From Palsa-461 sp036844945 (GTDB lineage: Bacteria; Actinomycetota; Acidimicrobiia; Acidimicrobiales; RAAP-2), in contig DAIUEV010000011.1 in assembly GCA_036844945.1 (NCBI GenBank), forward strand, positions 1 to 64,000: a stretch of DNA of 64,000 nt, written 5' to 3'. The notes beneath the pieces are model-generated. The model ran no database searches. It saw only the letters and a program-made list of their open reading frames with translations, and was not told the DNA's origin. Of the stretch, positions 17,608 through 25,868 are shown one piece after another. Both the position numbers and the translations under genes were made by a program. Numbering within the stretch: position 1 is the stretch's first letter; every line of letters begins with the position of its first letter.

Positions 17608-18228
17608 TTACTCGAAGCTCGGCCGGCGGTCCCTCGTCCGCTTGAGCTCGAAGAAGCCGTCCGTCTCGGTGACGGCGAGGACCCCGTCCCACAATCTCCC
17701 CGCTGCCTCGCCCCGGGGGGCCGGGGTGACCACCGGTCCGAAGAAGGCGTTGTCGCCGACGCTGATCACCGGCGTGCCCACCTCGATCCCGACCTTGCTC
17801 ATGCCGCGCTCGTGGGAGGCCTTGATGGCGTCGTCGAGCGAATCGTCCTCCGCCGCGCTCATGAGCGCGCGGTCGAGCCCCACCTCGTCGAGCGCCGCCT
17901 GCAGGGACTCGGGTCCCCGGTTCTGCTCGTTGTGGAAGCGGGTGCCGATTGCGCTGTAGAGGGGCAGCAGGATCTCGTCCCCCTTTTCGTTGGCCGCGGC
18001 GGCCAGGATCCGGACCGGCCCCCAGGCCCGCTGCATGCGCTCGAGGTACTCGGGGCTGAGCCCCTTCCCCTCGTGCTGGGTGAGATTGAGGTACGCGAGC
18101 GACATCAGATGCCAGCTGGTCGTGACGTCCCGGACCTGCTCGACCTCCAGCATCCAGCGTGAGGTGATCCACGCCCACGGGCAGATGGGGTCGAACCAGA
18201 AGTCGACGGTGGTGGAGGATTTGCTCAT
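17608..18228 (-). CDS. mycothiol-dependent nitroreductase-like DsbA family protein
   Basis: A 206-residue thioredoxin-fold protein with the helical insertion of DsbA/FrnE proteins. From my recall of the sequence it follows the M. tuberculosis Rv2466c family closely (DFWFDPxCPW start, AWGPVR, FFGPVV, FFELKRTR). That family uses mycothiol to reduce oxidised thiols and nitro compounds. Here the active-site motif is CPWA: Cys16 is kept but the second cysteine is Ala19, so this would be a one-cysteine enzyme. The ATG at 18228 shares CATG with the divergent kinase start. TACCGT at 18241-18236 lies 7 nt upstream, consistent with a leaderless transcript. Confidence 0.82.
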   Translation of the reverse strand: MSKSSTTVDFWFDPICPWAWITSRWMLEVEQVRDVTTSWHLMSLAYLNLTQHEGKGLSPEYLERMQRAWGPVRILAAAANEKGDEILLPLYSAIGTRFHNEQNRGPESLQAALDEVGLDRALMSAAEDDSLDDAIKASHERGMSKVGIEVGTPVISVGDNAFFGPVVTPAPRGEAAGRLWDGVLAVTETDGFFELKRTRDRRPSFE

Positions 18229-18790
18229 GGAGCCCACGGTATCGGCCGATCCGACCCGCCCGCCCGCCCGTCTCGTCCTGGTGACCGGGGTGCCGGGCAC
18301 CGGCAAGTCGACGGTGGCCGAGGCCATCTCAGGCCGCCTCGCCGCCCCGGTCTTGGCGCACGACTGGGCGATGAGCGGGTTGCGCCCCTACCCCGAACTC
18401 CAGGAGGCGCTCGACCGGATGCAGCCGATCGGACACCGGGTCGTCGGGTGGTCGATCCTCGGCGCCCTCGCCCGAGCGCAGCTGCGGGTCGGGCGTTCCG
18501 TCGTGCTGGACGGGGTCGCCCGGGCCCCGGAGGTCGCGCGGTGCCGGGAGGTGGGCGCCGCCGAGGGCGCGGCCATCGCCGTGGTGGTCACCCGGTGCTC
18601 GGATCCCGACGTCCACCGGGCCCGGATCGAGGGACGCCGGCGGGGCATCCCCGACTGGTACGAGCTCGAGTGGGACCAGGTCCGGCGGACCCTCGAGCGC
18701 TGGGAAGAGCCGGAGGGCGACCTCGTCCTCGACACCGTCGCGCCGTGGGAGGACACCGAGCATCGGGTCGCGCAATGGTTGTCGACGTGA
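18227..18790 (+). CDS. AAA/ATP-dependent small-molecule kinase-like P-loop protein
   Basis: A 187-residue P-loop protein with Walker A GVPGTGKST at 21-29, in the style of gluconate/adenylylsulfate/shikimate-type kinases. RRRGIPDWYELEWDQVRR fits the lid region. The substrate is unknown. The start ATG lies in the same CATG as the divergent DsbA-like gene. A GGAGGA ribosome-binding site 6 nt upstream lies inside that gene's first codons. The stop overlaps the next gene's GTG (GTGA). Confidence 0.72.
   Translation: MEPTVSADPTRPPARLVLVTGVPGTGKSTVAEAISGRLAAPVLAHDWAMSGLRPYPELQEALDRMQPIGHRVVGWSILGALARAQLRVGRSVVLDGVARAPEVARCREVGAAEGAAIAVVVTRCSDPDVHRARIEGRRRGIPDWYELEWDQVRRTLERWEEPEGDLVLDTVAPWEDTEHRVAQWLST
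18236..18241 (-). promoter_or_regulatory. -10 box (TACCGT) of the DsbA-like gene
   Basis: On the minus strand TACCGT ends 7 nt before ATG 18228, the same spacing as other leaderless-type starts in this window. It lies within the first codons of the divergent kinase gene. Confidence 0.45.
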
Positions 18791-19314
18791 GCGAGGCTAT
18801 CGAGGTGCGGGCCGCCGTCCCGTCCGACCGGTCGGCGGTCCTCGAGCTGGTCCGGGCCGCCTTCTCGACCGACGGGCGCGACGGGGCCGAGGAGGTCGGG
18901 ATCGTCGAGGACACCTGGTCCTCGCCGGCCCGCCTCGAGGACCTCGAGCTGGTCGCGGTCGACCGAGGGGTGCTGACCGGCCACGTGCTGGCGGCGATGG
19001 GCGACCTCGAGGGGCGGCCCGTGGCCGGCATCGCGCCCCTCGCGGTGGCGCCGGAGCGCCATCGGAAGGGGATCGGGTCGGCTCTCATGGCCGACCTGAT
19101 CCGGCGGGCGGAGGCGGCCGGGCTGCCGCTGCTCGTGCTCCTCGGGAACCCGGCCTACTACGGGCGGTTCGGGTTCGAGCCGGCCGGCCCGCTCGGGATC
19201 AGCTACGCGCCGGTGGGTCCGGACAACCCGCATTTCCAGGCGCGTCGGCTGGCCGCCTACGACCCCGCCCTGCGCGGCGTCTACCGCTACTGCTGGGAGA
19301 CCGGGACCGACTGA
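18787..19314 (+). CDS. GNAT family N-acetyltransferase
   Basis: A 175-residue acetyltransferase using acetyl-CoA. The core shows the acetyl-CoA-binding motif VAPERHRKGIGSALM followed by GNPAYYGRFGFEPAG, as in the YhbS-like group. The acceptor is unknown. GTG 18787 is preferred because it overlaps the kinase stop as GTGA; an in-frame ATG at 18775 is an alternative. The gene converges closely on another acetyltransferase. Confidence 0.82.
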   Translation: MSEAIEVRAAVPSDRSAVLELVRAAFSTDGRDGAEEVGIVEDTWSSPARLEDLELVAVDRGVLTGHVLAAMGDLEGRPVAGIAPLAVAPERHRKGIGSALMADLIRRAEAAGLPLLVLLGNPAYYGRFGFEPAGPLGISYAPVGPDNPHFQARRLAAYDPALRGVYRYCWETGTD

Positions 19315-19332
19315 GCCCGCGCCGGCGACCCC

Positions 19333-19818
19333 TCAACGGAGCGACTGGACGTAAAGCGCGCACGGGTTCCCCGGCCCCCAGCCCGGGAACGGGTCGATGG
19401 TGTCGATCTGCAGGAAGCCGCGGTGCTGCCAGAACGCGTTCGTGGCCTCGTAGGGGGCGTAGCCGGCGCTCAGGTCTTGGGTCTTCACCTCGAGCAGCAC
19501 CACGCCGCCGTCGGCGAGCATCGAGATCACCGCCTCGACGAGCTGGGTGCCGATCCCCTGGGCGCGCCGCGCCGGGTGGACCGCCGCCCAGAGGATCTCC
19601 GCGACCGCGGGCGTCTTGCGCTCCACCACGCACAGGCCGACCACCGTCCCTTGATCCTCGGCCACCCAGGACCGGCAATGGACCCAGTCCGACCGGAGCT
19701 TGTCGGGGACGTCGGGTGTGAAGTAGTCGGGGAGCAGCCCGACGATCTCGATGCTCGCCTCGAGATCCTCGCCCTGTGCCTCCCGCACCGTCACCACGCC
19801 ACCATCTTCTCGCTCCAC
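19333..19818 (-). CDS. GNAT family N-acetyltransferase
   Basis: A protein of about 161 residues with the motif VHPARRAQGIGTQLVEAVI for acetyl-CoA binding, and YEATNAFWQHRGF near the end. The acceptor is unknown. The start is uncertain: GTG at 19818 gives the longest form, and GTG 19797 or 19794 would trim 7-8 residues. It converges with the preceding acetyltransferase, with only 18 bp between stops. Confidence 0.78.
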   Translation of the reverse strand: MEREDGGVVTVREAQGEDLEASIEIVGLLPDYFTPDVPDKLRSDWVHCRSWVAEDQGTVVGLCVVERKTPAVAEILWAAVHPARRAQGIGTQLVEAVISMLADGGVVLLEVKTQDLSAGYAPYEATNAFWQHRGFLQIDTIDPFPGWGPGNPCALYVQSLR

Positions 19819-19860
19819 CGATCCCGTCCGTCGTTGTCAGCCCGGGGCCCGGTCAGAAGA

Positions 19861-20289
19861 ATGGGATCCGTGCCGCCCGAACGCGATCTCGAGAAGCTCC
19901 TGTCCTCGTTGGCGCCGGAGATCCGGCCGGGTACCTATGGGTTCTGCACCGTCGACGAGGTGCCCGAGACGCGCAGCATCATGCGGTTCGAGGAACCCGA
20001 GGGCACCACGCTCGTCCTGTCGGTCGAGGACGCCGAACGGGTCGGACTCGCGTACGACTACCCGTGCCAGTGGATCGTGATCGGTGCCCGCTCGGACCTC
20101 GCCGCGGTGGGGTTCCTCGCCGCGATCACCGCCGCGCTCGCCGCGGAGGGCATCAGCGCGAATGCCGTCTCCGCCTATCACCATGACCACCTCTTCGTGC
20201 CGGCCGGCCGGGGCGAGGAGGCCTGTGAGGTCCTGCGGCGGCTCGCGGCGACGAGCGCGCACCGTCATCGAACCGACACCCTGAAGTGA
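19861..20289 (+). CDS. ACT domain protein (ACT_3/DUF2241-like)
   Basis: A 142-residue protein with PGTYGFCTV near the N-terminus and a C-terminal ACT-like betaalphabeta unit (VGFLAAITAALAAEGISA, then AYHHDHLFVP). Small ACT proteins of this kind are thought to bind amino acids, but no reaction is known. ATG 19861 has AGAAGA just upstream. The gene is divergent from the acetyltransferase at 19818. Confidence 0.72.
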   Translation: MGSVPPERDLEKLLSSLAPEIRPGTYGFCTVDEVPETRSIMRFEEPEGTTLVLSVEDAERVGLAYDYPCQWIVIGARSDLAAVGFLAAITAALAAEGISANAVSAYHHDHLFVPAGRGEEACEVLRRLAATSAHRHRTDTLK

Positions 20290-20393
20290 GGCGGCCTTTC
20301 ACGGACGCTTCGGGTGGAGCGCCGGGAGCGCGAGCCAGCCCCTGACCTGGTGCGGGAACGGGCCTCACCTTTCGGTGTCCGTGCCCGGACCAC

Positions 20394-20399
20394 TAGCCT
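20394..20399 (+). promoter_or_regulatory. -10 box (TAGCCT) upstream of the SDR gene
   Basis: TAGCCT in the gap before the short-chain dehydrogenase. The transcript would carry a leader of about 95 nt ending in GGAACGGAG before ATG 20504. Confidence 0.4.
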
Positions 20400-20503
20400 G
20401 AGCGCCGAAACGTCGGGGACCGACCCACCTAGCGGGTTGCGTCGCCGCGCCGTGCGGCCGGACCGGCCCGCACCGGGCTGACACAGGAACGGAGCAGCGA
20501 ACC

Positions 20504-21391
20504 ATGGGCGCACTGGACGGCCGGGTGGCCATCATCACCGGAGCGGGCCGGGGGATCGGGAGGGAGCACGCCCTCCTCTTCGCCTCGGAGGGGGCCAAGA
20601 TCGTCGTGAACGACCTCGGTGGCGCCATCGACGGGAGCGGCGACGACCGTTCGCCCGCCGAGCAGGTGGTCGACGAGATCAAGCACATGGGCGGCGAGGC
20701 CATCGCGAACGCCGACAACGTGGCGGACTGGGAGGGAGGCAAGCGCCTCGTGGACTCGGCCATCGAGGCGTTCGGGGACCTCCACGTCCTGGTAAACAAC
20801 GCCGGGATCCTGCGCGACCGGGTGCTCATCAACATGACCGAGGCCGAGTGGGACGCGGTGATCACGGTCCACCTGAAGGGCCACTTCGTCCCGACCCGTC
20901 ACGCCGCCACCTATTGGCGGGAGCAGTCGAAGGAGGGGAAGGAGGTCAAGGCGTCGGTGATCAACACCTCGTCGACCTCGGGGCTGCTCGGCAACCCGGG
21001 CCAAGCCAACTACGGCGCCGCCAAGGCGGGCATCGCCGCCTTCACGGTCATCACCGCGCAGGAGCTCACCCGCTACGGCGTGCGGGTGAACGCGATCGCA
21101 CCGGCGGCGCGGACCCGGATGACGGAGAACACCCCGGGGCTCGCCGACGTGGTGAAGGCGCCCGAGTCTGGCGCCTTCGACGTGTGGGACCCGGCCAACA
21201 TCTCCCCGCTCGTCGCCTACCTGGCCACCGAGAACTGCCCGGCCACCGGCAAGGTCTTCTTCGTGCAGGGCGGGACGGTCCGCCTGTTCCAGCCGTGGAC
21301 GATGACCGAGACGATCGAGCGAAAGGACCGCTGGACCGTCGCCGAGCTCGAGACCGAGATGGTCAAGCTCGGGGTGACCGCTACGACGTGA
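20504..21391 (+). CDS. short-chain dehydrogenase (MFE-2 / 17beta-HSD4-like hydroxyacyl-CoA dehydrogenase)
   Basis: A 295-residue SDR. The cofactor motif is TGAGRGIG at 12-19, NNAG follows, and the catalytic Tyr170 and Lys174 are in YGAAK. The long insertion after the second strand (NDLGGAIDGSGDD) and GFDP-like ending match the dehydrogenase domain of multifunctional enzyme 2, which oxidises 3-hydroxyacyl-CoA in fatty acid or sterol side-chain breakdown. It overlaps the convergent SCP2-type gene by 11 bp. The specific substrate is inferred. Confidence 0.85.
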   Translation: MGALDGRVAIITGAGRGIGREHALLFASEGAKIVVNDLGGAIDGSGDDRSPAEQVVDEIKHMGGEAIANADNVADWEGGKRLVDSAIEAFGDLHVLVNNAGILRDRVLINMTEAEWDAVITVHLKGHFVPTRHAATYWREQSKEGKEVKASVINTSSTSGLLGNPGQANYGAAKAGIAAFTVITAQELTRYGVRVNAIAPAARTRMTENTPGLADVVKAPESGAFDVWDPANISPLVAYLATENCPATGKVFFVQGGTVRLFQPWTMTETIERKDRWTVAELETEMVKLGVTATT

Positions 21392-21782
21392 TCTCTCGGA
21401 TGCGGGCGGCCAGCTCCTCGGTCTCGCCGAGGGGGGCCGTGCCCTGCAGGGCGAGCAGCTTCGACATGTCGCCGTCGACCCGGACCTTCCCGGCCATGAA
21501 CGCGGTCATCGCGGCCTGGCCGTTCCCCTCGACGAGGATCGCCTTGGCCGTCTCGTAGTCGAGGGTCACCTTGAGGTCGGCGTCCTCCATGTGGCCGCGC
21601 TCGATGTCGGGCTCCCCGCTGCTCGTGTCGACGTGGGCGTCGATCGGCTCGCCGCCGGGGACGTCGGTGATGACGAGGTTGAGCCGGATGGGGTTGGCGG
21701 CCGGGGCCGCCATCCCCTCGAACTCGGCCCGGATCTTGCGCGCCTCGGCGACCCACTGGTCGCTCAGGAACTGATGCGGCAT
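21381..21782 (-). CDS. SCP-2 sterol-transfer family protein
   Basis: A 133-residue protein of the sterol carrier protein 2 fold. The central DADLKVTLDYETAKAIL and GNGQAAMTAFMAGKVRVDGD segments are diagnostic; they form the lipid-binding cavity wall. It probably binds acyl-CoA or sterol-like lipids. In eukaryotic MFE-2 an SDR and an SCP2 domain are fused; here the two are convergent neighbours. ATG 21782 is preceded by GAAGGAGCAGC. Confidence 0.82.
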   Translation of the reverse strand: MPHQFLSDQWVAEARKIRAEFEGMAAPAANPIRLNLVITDVPGGEPIDAHVDTSSGEPDIERGHMEDADLKVTLDYETAKAILVEGNGQAAMTAFMAGKVRVDGDMSKLLALQGTAPLGETEELAARIREITS

Positions 21783-21885
21783 GCTGCTCCTTCGGGGTGC
21801 TCGACGGGAGGACCGCAGGATACCGGCGGGTCGCTGACGGCGGCCGAGACCCCCTGCGCCTTCGAGAGGGGGCCCGCGGCCCCGA

Positions 21886-21891
21886 TAGCAT
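21886..21891 (+). promoter_or_regulatory. -10 box (TAGCAT) of the hydrolase/gatCAB cluster
   Basis: TAGCAT ends 7 nt before GTG 21899 with no ribosome-binding site, a leaderless-type promoter. It could drive the tightly overlapping hydrolase-gatC-gatA-gatB series. Confidence 0.5.
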
Positions 21892-21898
21892 CGCCCTC

Positions 21899-22654
21899 GT
21901 GTCCGCTCCCGTTCTGGCAGGTGCCGAGCCCTTTTCCGCCCGCGGCGGGCGGCAGGGGGCGCTCGTCCTCCACGGGTTCACCGGCAACCCGTTCTCGATC
22001 CGAGGGGTGGCCACCGCGCTGGCCGCGGCGGGGCTCAGCGTGGAGGCCCCGCTCCTACCCGGGCACGGGACCGCGGTCGCGGACATGGTGCCGACCCGTT
22101 GGGAGGACTGGTCGGGCGCCGCCGAGACCGCCTACGAAGAACTCGCCGCTCGCTGCGAGCGGGTCGCGGTGGTGGGCCTGTCGATGGGTGGCACACTCAC
22201 GTGCTGGCTCGGCGAGCACCATCGGGAGATCGCCGGGCTGGTGCTGGTCAACCCACTCGTGAAGTCGATCCCCGACGACCAGGTGGCCGCGCTGAAGTCG
22301 ATGGTCGAGGCGGGCGAGAGCCTCGTCGACGGCATCGGGTCCGACATCGCCCAGCCCGACACCCTCGAGCTCTCCTACGACCAGACCCCCCTCGAGCCGC
22401 TGCTCTCGCTGCTCGGCGCGGCCGACCAGGTCGGCGACCGGCTCGGCGACATCGCGTGCCCCGTCCTTTTGTTCTCGAGCCGCGACGACCACGTGGTGCC
22501 CCCGGACAACGGCGACGTGGTCGAGGCGGCCCTCCGGGCGCGCTGCGAGCGGGTGTGGCTGGAGCGCAGCTACCACGTGGCCACCCTCGACTTCGACCGG
22601 GACGAGATCGAGAAGCGGGCCACCGACTTCGTGCTCCGGGTCACGGGCGGATGA
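21899..22654 (+). CDS. alpha/beta hydrolase (carboxylesterase / monoacylglycerol-lipase type)
   Basis: A 251-residue alpha/beta hydrolase with oxyanion HGFTGNP, nucleophile Ser95 in GLSMGG, acid in SRDDHVVP and catalytic His in SYHVATLD. The layout matches the Est30/thermostable monoacylglycerol lipase group. GTG 21899 is chosen because similarity starts there and a leaderless-type -10 box is correctly spaced. The stop overlaps the gatC ATG (ATGA). Confidence 0.85.
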   Translation: MSAPVLAGAEPFSARGGRQGALVLHGFTGNPFSIRGVATALAAAGLSVEAPLLPGHGTAVADMVPTRWEDWSGAAETAYEELAARCERVAVVGLSMGGTLTCWLGEHHREIAGLVLVNPLVKSIPDDQVAALKSMVEAGESLVDGIGSDIAQPDTLELSYDQTPLEPLLSLLGAADQVGDRLGDIACPVLLFSSRDDHVVPPDNGDVVEAALRARCERVWLERSYHVATLDFDRDEIEKRATDFVLRVTGG

Positions 22655-22980
22655 CCGCGGGCGCCCGCCCGCCGTCCAAGCCCCCGGCGATCGGGCCCGA
22701 GCAGGTGCTCCACGTGGCCCGCCTGGCGCGCCTCGAGATCGGACCCGACGAGCTGGACCGGTTCACCGAGCAGCTGGCCTCGGTCCTCGCGTACGCGGCG
22801 GAGATCAACGAGCTCGACGTCGACGGGCTCGAGCCGATGTCACACCCGTTCCCTCTCCACAACGTGCTGCGCGCCGATGAGCCAGCCGGGTCGCTCGACC
22901 GCGAGGAGGTGCTCGCGCAGGCCCCGGCCGCCGAGGACCACCGCTTCTTGGTGCCTCGCATCCTTTCGGAGGAGGGATGA
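22651..22980 (+). CDS. gatC: Asp-tRNA(Asn)/Glu-tRNA(Gln) amidotransferase subunit C
   Basis: A 109-residue GatC that stabilises GatA and wraps the GatAB interface. It has VARLARLEI and the PMSHPFPLHNVLRADE segment typical of the family. It overlaps the hydrolase stop and the gatA start, each by 4 nt. Confidence 0.93.
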   Translation: MTAGARPPSKPPAIGPEQVLHVARLARLEIGPDELDRFTEQLASVLAYAAEINELDVDGLEPMSHPFPLHNVLRADEPAGSLDREEVLAQAPAAEDHRFLVPRILSEEG

Positions 22981-24407
22981 GCGCCACCGCGGCCGAGCTC
23001 GCCGCGACGGTGCGGACCGGCGCCCGTCGCGCCCGGGACGTGGTCGAGGAGTCGCTGGCCGCCATCGCCGCCGGCGACCCCGAGATCCACGCCTTCCTCG
23101 AGGTCCTCGACGACGACGCCCGCGCCCGGGCCGATGCGATCGACCGGGCGGTCGCGGCCGGCGAGGACCCGGGCCCGCTCGCCGGGGTGCCGGTCGCGCT
23201 GAAGGACAACCTGTGCACCCGAGGGGTCCCCACCACCTGCTCGTCGCGGATCCTTGCCGGGTGGCGCCCGCCGTACGACGCGACGGTGGTCGAACGGCTG
23301 GGTGCCGCCGGGGCCGTCGTGATCGGCAAGACCAACATGGACGAGTTCGCCATGGGCTCCTCCACGGAGAACTCGTGCTCGGGGCCGACCAGGAACCCCC
23401 ACGGCCACGACCGGGTGCCCGGGGGGTCGAGCGGGGGGTCGGCTGCGGCGGTGGCGGCGGGGTTCGTGCCGCTCGCCCTCGGCTCGGACACCGGCGGGTC
23501 GATCCGCCAGCCGGCCGCCTTCTGCGGGGTGGTCGGGATGAAGCCGACCTACGGGACGGTCTCGCGCTACGGCCTGGTGGCCTTCGCCAGCTCCCTCGAC
23601 CAGATCGGCCCGCTCACCAACAGCGTCGCCGACGCCGCGCTGGTGCTCGAGGTGATCGGCGGCCACGACCGCTGCGACAGCACCTCGCTCCCGCAGCCCG
23701 CCCCCGAGGTGGTCGTGGCCGTCGAGCGGGGTGTCGAGGGGGTGCGGATCGGCCTCGTCTCCGAGCTGGTCGACGGGCTGGCCCCCGCGGTCTCGGGCCG
23801 GGTGCGGGAGGCCGCGCTGGCCCTGGAGGCGGCCGGGGCGTCGGTCGAGGAGGTCTCGATCCCGCAGTTCCGCTACGGGCTGGCCGCCTACTACCTGATC
23901 GCGCCGGCGGAGGCCTCCTCCAACCTCGCCCGCTTCGACGGCGTGCGCTACGGGCTCCGGGTCGACGGGCCCGACGTGGCAGCCATGAACGTGGCCAGCC
24001 GCACCGCCGGGTTCGGCGCCGAGGTGAAGCGCCGGATCATGCTCGGCACCTACGCGCTGTCGGCCGGGTACTACGACGCCTATTACGCGAAGGCCCAGCG
24101 GGTCCGCACCCTCGTCGCGGACGGGTTCGCGTACGCCTACTCGAAGTTCGACGCCCTCCTCGGGGCGACCACCCCCACCACCGCGTTCGCCCTCGGCGAA
24201 CACACGGCCGATCCGCTCTCCATGTACCTGTCGGACGTCTGCACGGTCCCGGCCAGCCTGGCCGGCCACCCCGCGATCAGCGTGCCGTTCGGGGACGACG
24301 GGGCCGGCCTCCCGGTCGGCGTGCAGGCCATGACCCCCGCCTTGGGCGAGCCGATGCTGTTCGCGGTGGCCGGCGCGCTGGAGCGCGCTGCGAAGGCGGA
24401 CCGGTGA
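22977..24407 (+). CDS. gatA: Asp-tRNA(Asn)/Glu-tRNA(Gln) amidotransferase subunit A
   Basis: A 476-residue amidase-signature enzyme that frees ammonia from glutamine for transamidation of mischarged tRNA. The catalytic triad is visible: Lys76 (VALKDN), cis-Ser151 (GGSSGGSA) and nucleophile Ser175 (DTGGSIRQPA). Its ATG overlaps gatC and its stop overlaps gatB (GTGA), so all three subunits are co-translated in equal amounts. Confidence 0.95.
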   Translation: MSATAAELAATVRTGARRARDVVEESLAAIAAGDPEIHAFLEVLDDDARARADAIDRAVAAGEDPGPLAGVPVALKDNLCTRGVPTTCSSRILAGWRPPYDATVVERLGAAGAVVIGKTNMDEFAMGSSTENSCSGPTRNPHGHDRVPGGSSGGSAAAVAAGFVPLALGSDTGGSIRQPAAFCGVVGMKPTYGTVSRYGLVAFASSLDQIGPLTNSVADAALVLEVIGGHDRCDSTSLPQPAPEVVVAVERGVEGVRIGLVSELVDGLAPAVSGRVREAALALEAAGASVEEVSIPQFRYGLAAYYLIAPAEASSNLARFDGVRYGLRVDGPDVAAMNVASRTAGFGAEVKRRIMLGTYALSAGYYDAYYAKAQRVRTLVADGFAYAYSKFDALLGATTPTTAFALGEHTADPLSMYLSDVCTVPASLAGHPAISVPFGDDGAGLPVGVQAMTPALGEPMLFAVAGALERAAKADR

Positions 24408-25852
24408 CCGAGACGCTGCCGGCCGGCTGGGAGGTCGTGATCGGCCTCGAGGTGCACTGCGAGCTGGCCACCACCACCAAGCTCTTCTGCGGGTGCCTGA
24501 ACGCGTTCGGCAACGAGCCCAACACCAACATCTGCCCGGTCTGCCTTGGGCTGCCCGGCTCGCTCCCGGTACTCAACCGCCAGGCCGTCGAGTTGGCCAT
24601 GCGGATCGGCACCGCCCTGCACAGCGCGATCTCGCCGTCGACCTTCCACCGGAAGAACTACTTCTACCCCGACATGCCGAAGGACTTTCAGATCAGCCAG
24701 TACGACGCGCCGATCAACCGGGGCGGGCGGCTCGAGCTCCCCGACGGGACCGAGGTCGGGATCGAGCGGGCCCACCTCGAGGAGGACACCGGGAAGACCA
24801 CCCACGTCGGCGGCAGCGGCCGGATCGGGGGCGCCGACTACGCGCTGGTCGACTACAACCGGGCGGGCGTCCCGCTCGTCGAGATCGTGAGCGCGCCCGA
24901 CATCCGTTCGGCCGCCCAGGCCCGCGCCTACGCCGGCGAGCTCCGGGCGATCCTGGTGGCCACCGGCTCGTCCGACGGCCGCATGGAGGAGGGCTCCATG
25001 CGGGTCGACGCCAACGTGTCGGTCCGCCGGGAGGGCGAGCCCTTCGGGACCCGCTGCGAGATCAAGAACCTCAACTCGATGCGCTCGCTCGGCCGCGCCA
25101 TCGAGTTCGAGACGGCGCGGCAGATCGCGCTGGTCGAGGCGGGGGGGCGGGTCGTCCAGGAGACCCGGCACTGGGAAGAGGGCAGGGGCGAGACCCTGCC
25201 CATGCGCTCCAAGGAGGAGGCCGACGACTACCGGTACTTCCCCGAGCCCGACCTCGTCCCGCTCGACCCCGACGCCGTGTGGCAGGCGGGGGTGGCCGCC
25301 GCAATGGGCCCGCTGCCGGCCGACCGGCGCGCCGCGTTGATCGGGCTCCTCGGGTCCGCGCCCACCCCGGCCCAGACCGAGCAGGTCCGCTCGGTGGTCG
25401 CCTCCGATCTGGACGCCCTGGTCGTGGCGGCGGCCGAGCGCGGGGCGCCGGCGACGCTCGCCCTCGTGCGCACGGCCAACGAGGTGGCGGCCGTCGCCGG
25501 CCGGGCCGGCTCGCTCGACCCCGGGGCCTTCGCCCGGCTGCTGGCGCTGGAGGCGGGCGGGGAGCTCTCGGCCACCCAGTCGAAGGAGGTGCTGGCCGAG
25601 CTGCTGGTGAGCGGCGGCGACCCGGGCGAGATCGCCCGCCGCCTCGGTTTCGAGGCGATGGACGCCGGCGCGCTGCACGCCGCCATCGACCGGGTTCTGG
25701 CCGAGCACCCCGCCGACTGGGAGCGGTTCCTGGCCGGCGAGGACAAGGTGCGGGGCTTCCTCATCGGGGCGGTCAAGAAGGCGACCGCCAACCAGGCCGA
25801 CCCCGGCACGGTCAACGCGCGGCTGAACGAGCTGCGTGCGGGGGGGCGGTGA
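24404..25852 (+). CDS. gatB: Asp-tRNA(Asn)/Glu-tRNA(Gln) amidotransferase subunit B
   Basis: A 482-residue GatB that binds and phosphorylates the mischarged tRNA and channels ammonia from GatA. The N-terminal cradle has VIGLEVHCEL, zinc-type cysteines CGC and CPVC, and the KNYFYPDMPKDFQISQ block. The C-terminal helical and YqeY-like tail domain ends GFLIGAVKKATANQADP. GTG 24404 overlaps the gatA stop. Confidence 0.95.
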   Translation: MTETLPAGWEVVIGLEVHCELATTTKLFCGCLNAFGNEPNTNICPVCLGLPGSLPVLNRQAVELAMRIGTALHSAISPSTFHRKNYFYPDMPKDFQISQYDAPINRGGRLELPDGTEVGIERAHLEEDTGKTTHVGGSGRIGGADYALVDYNRAGVPLVEIVSAPDIRSAAQARAYAGELRAILVATGSSDGRMEEGSMRVDANVSVRREGEPFGTRCEIKNLNSMRSLGRAIEFETARQIALVEAGGRVVQETRHWEEGRGETLPMRSKEEADDYRYFPEPDLVPLDPDAVWQAGVAAAMGPLPADRRAALIGLLGSAPTPAQTEQVRSVVASDLDALVVAAAERGAPATLALVRTANEVAAVAGRAGSLDPGAFARLLALEAGGELSATQSKEVLAELLVSGGDPGEIARRLGFEAMDAGALHAAIDRVLAEHPADWERFLAGEDKVRGFLIGAVKKATANQADPGTVNARLNELRAGGR

Positions 25853-25868
25853 GCGCGCCGCCATCGAG

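Noticed and set aside
25836..25868. Longer start of the MMPL transporter overlapping gatB
   Set aside because: GTG 25836 is in frame, but the added residues (RGGGERAAIE) look like read-through of the gatB end; GTG 25869 just after the gatB stop is simpler. Not excluded.
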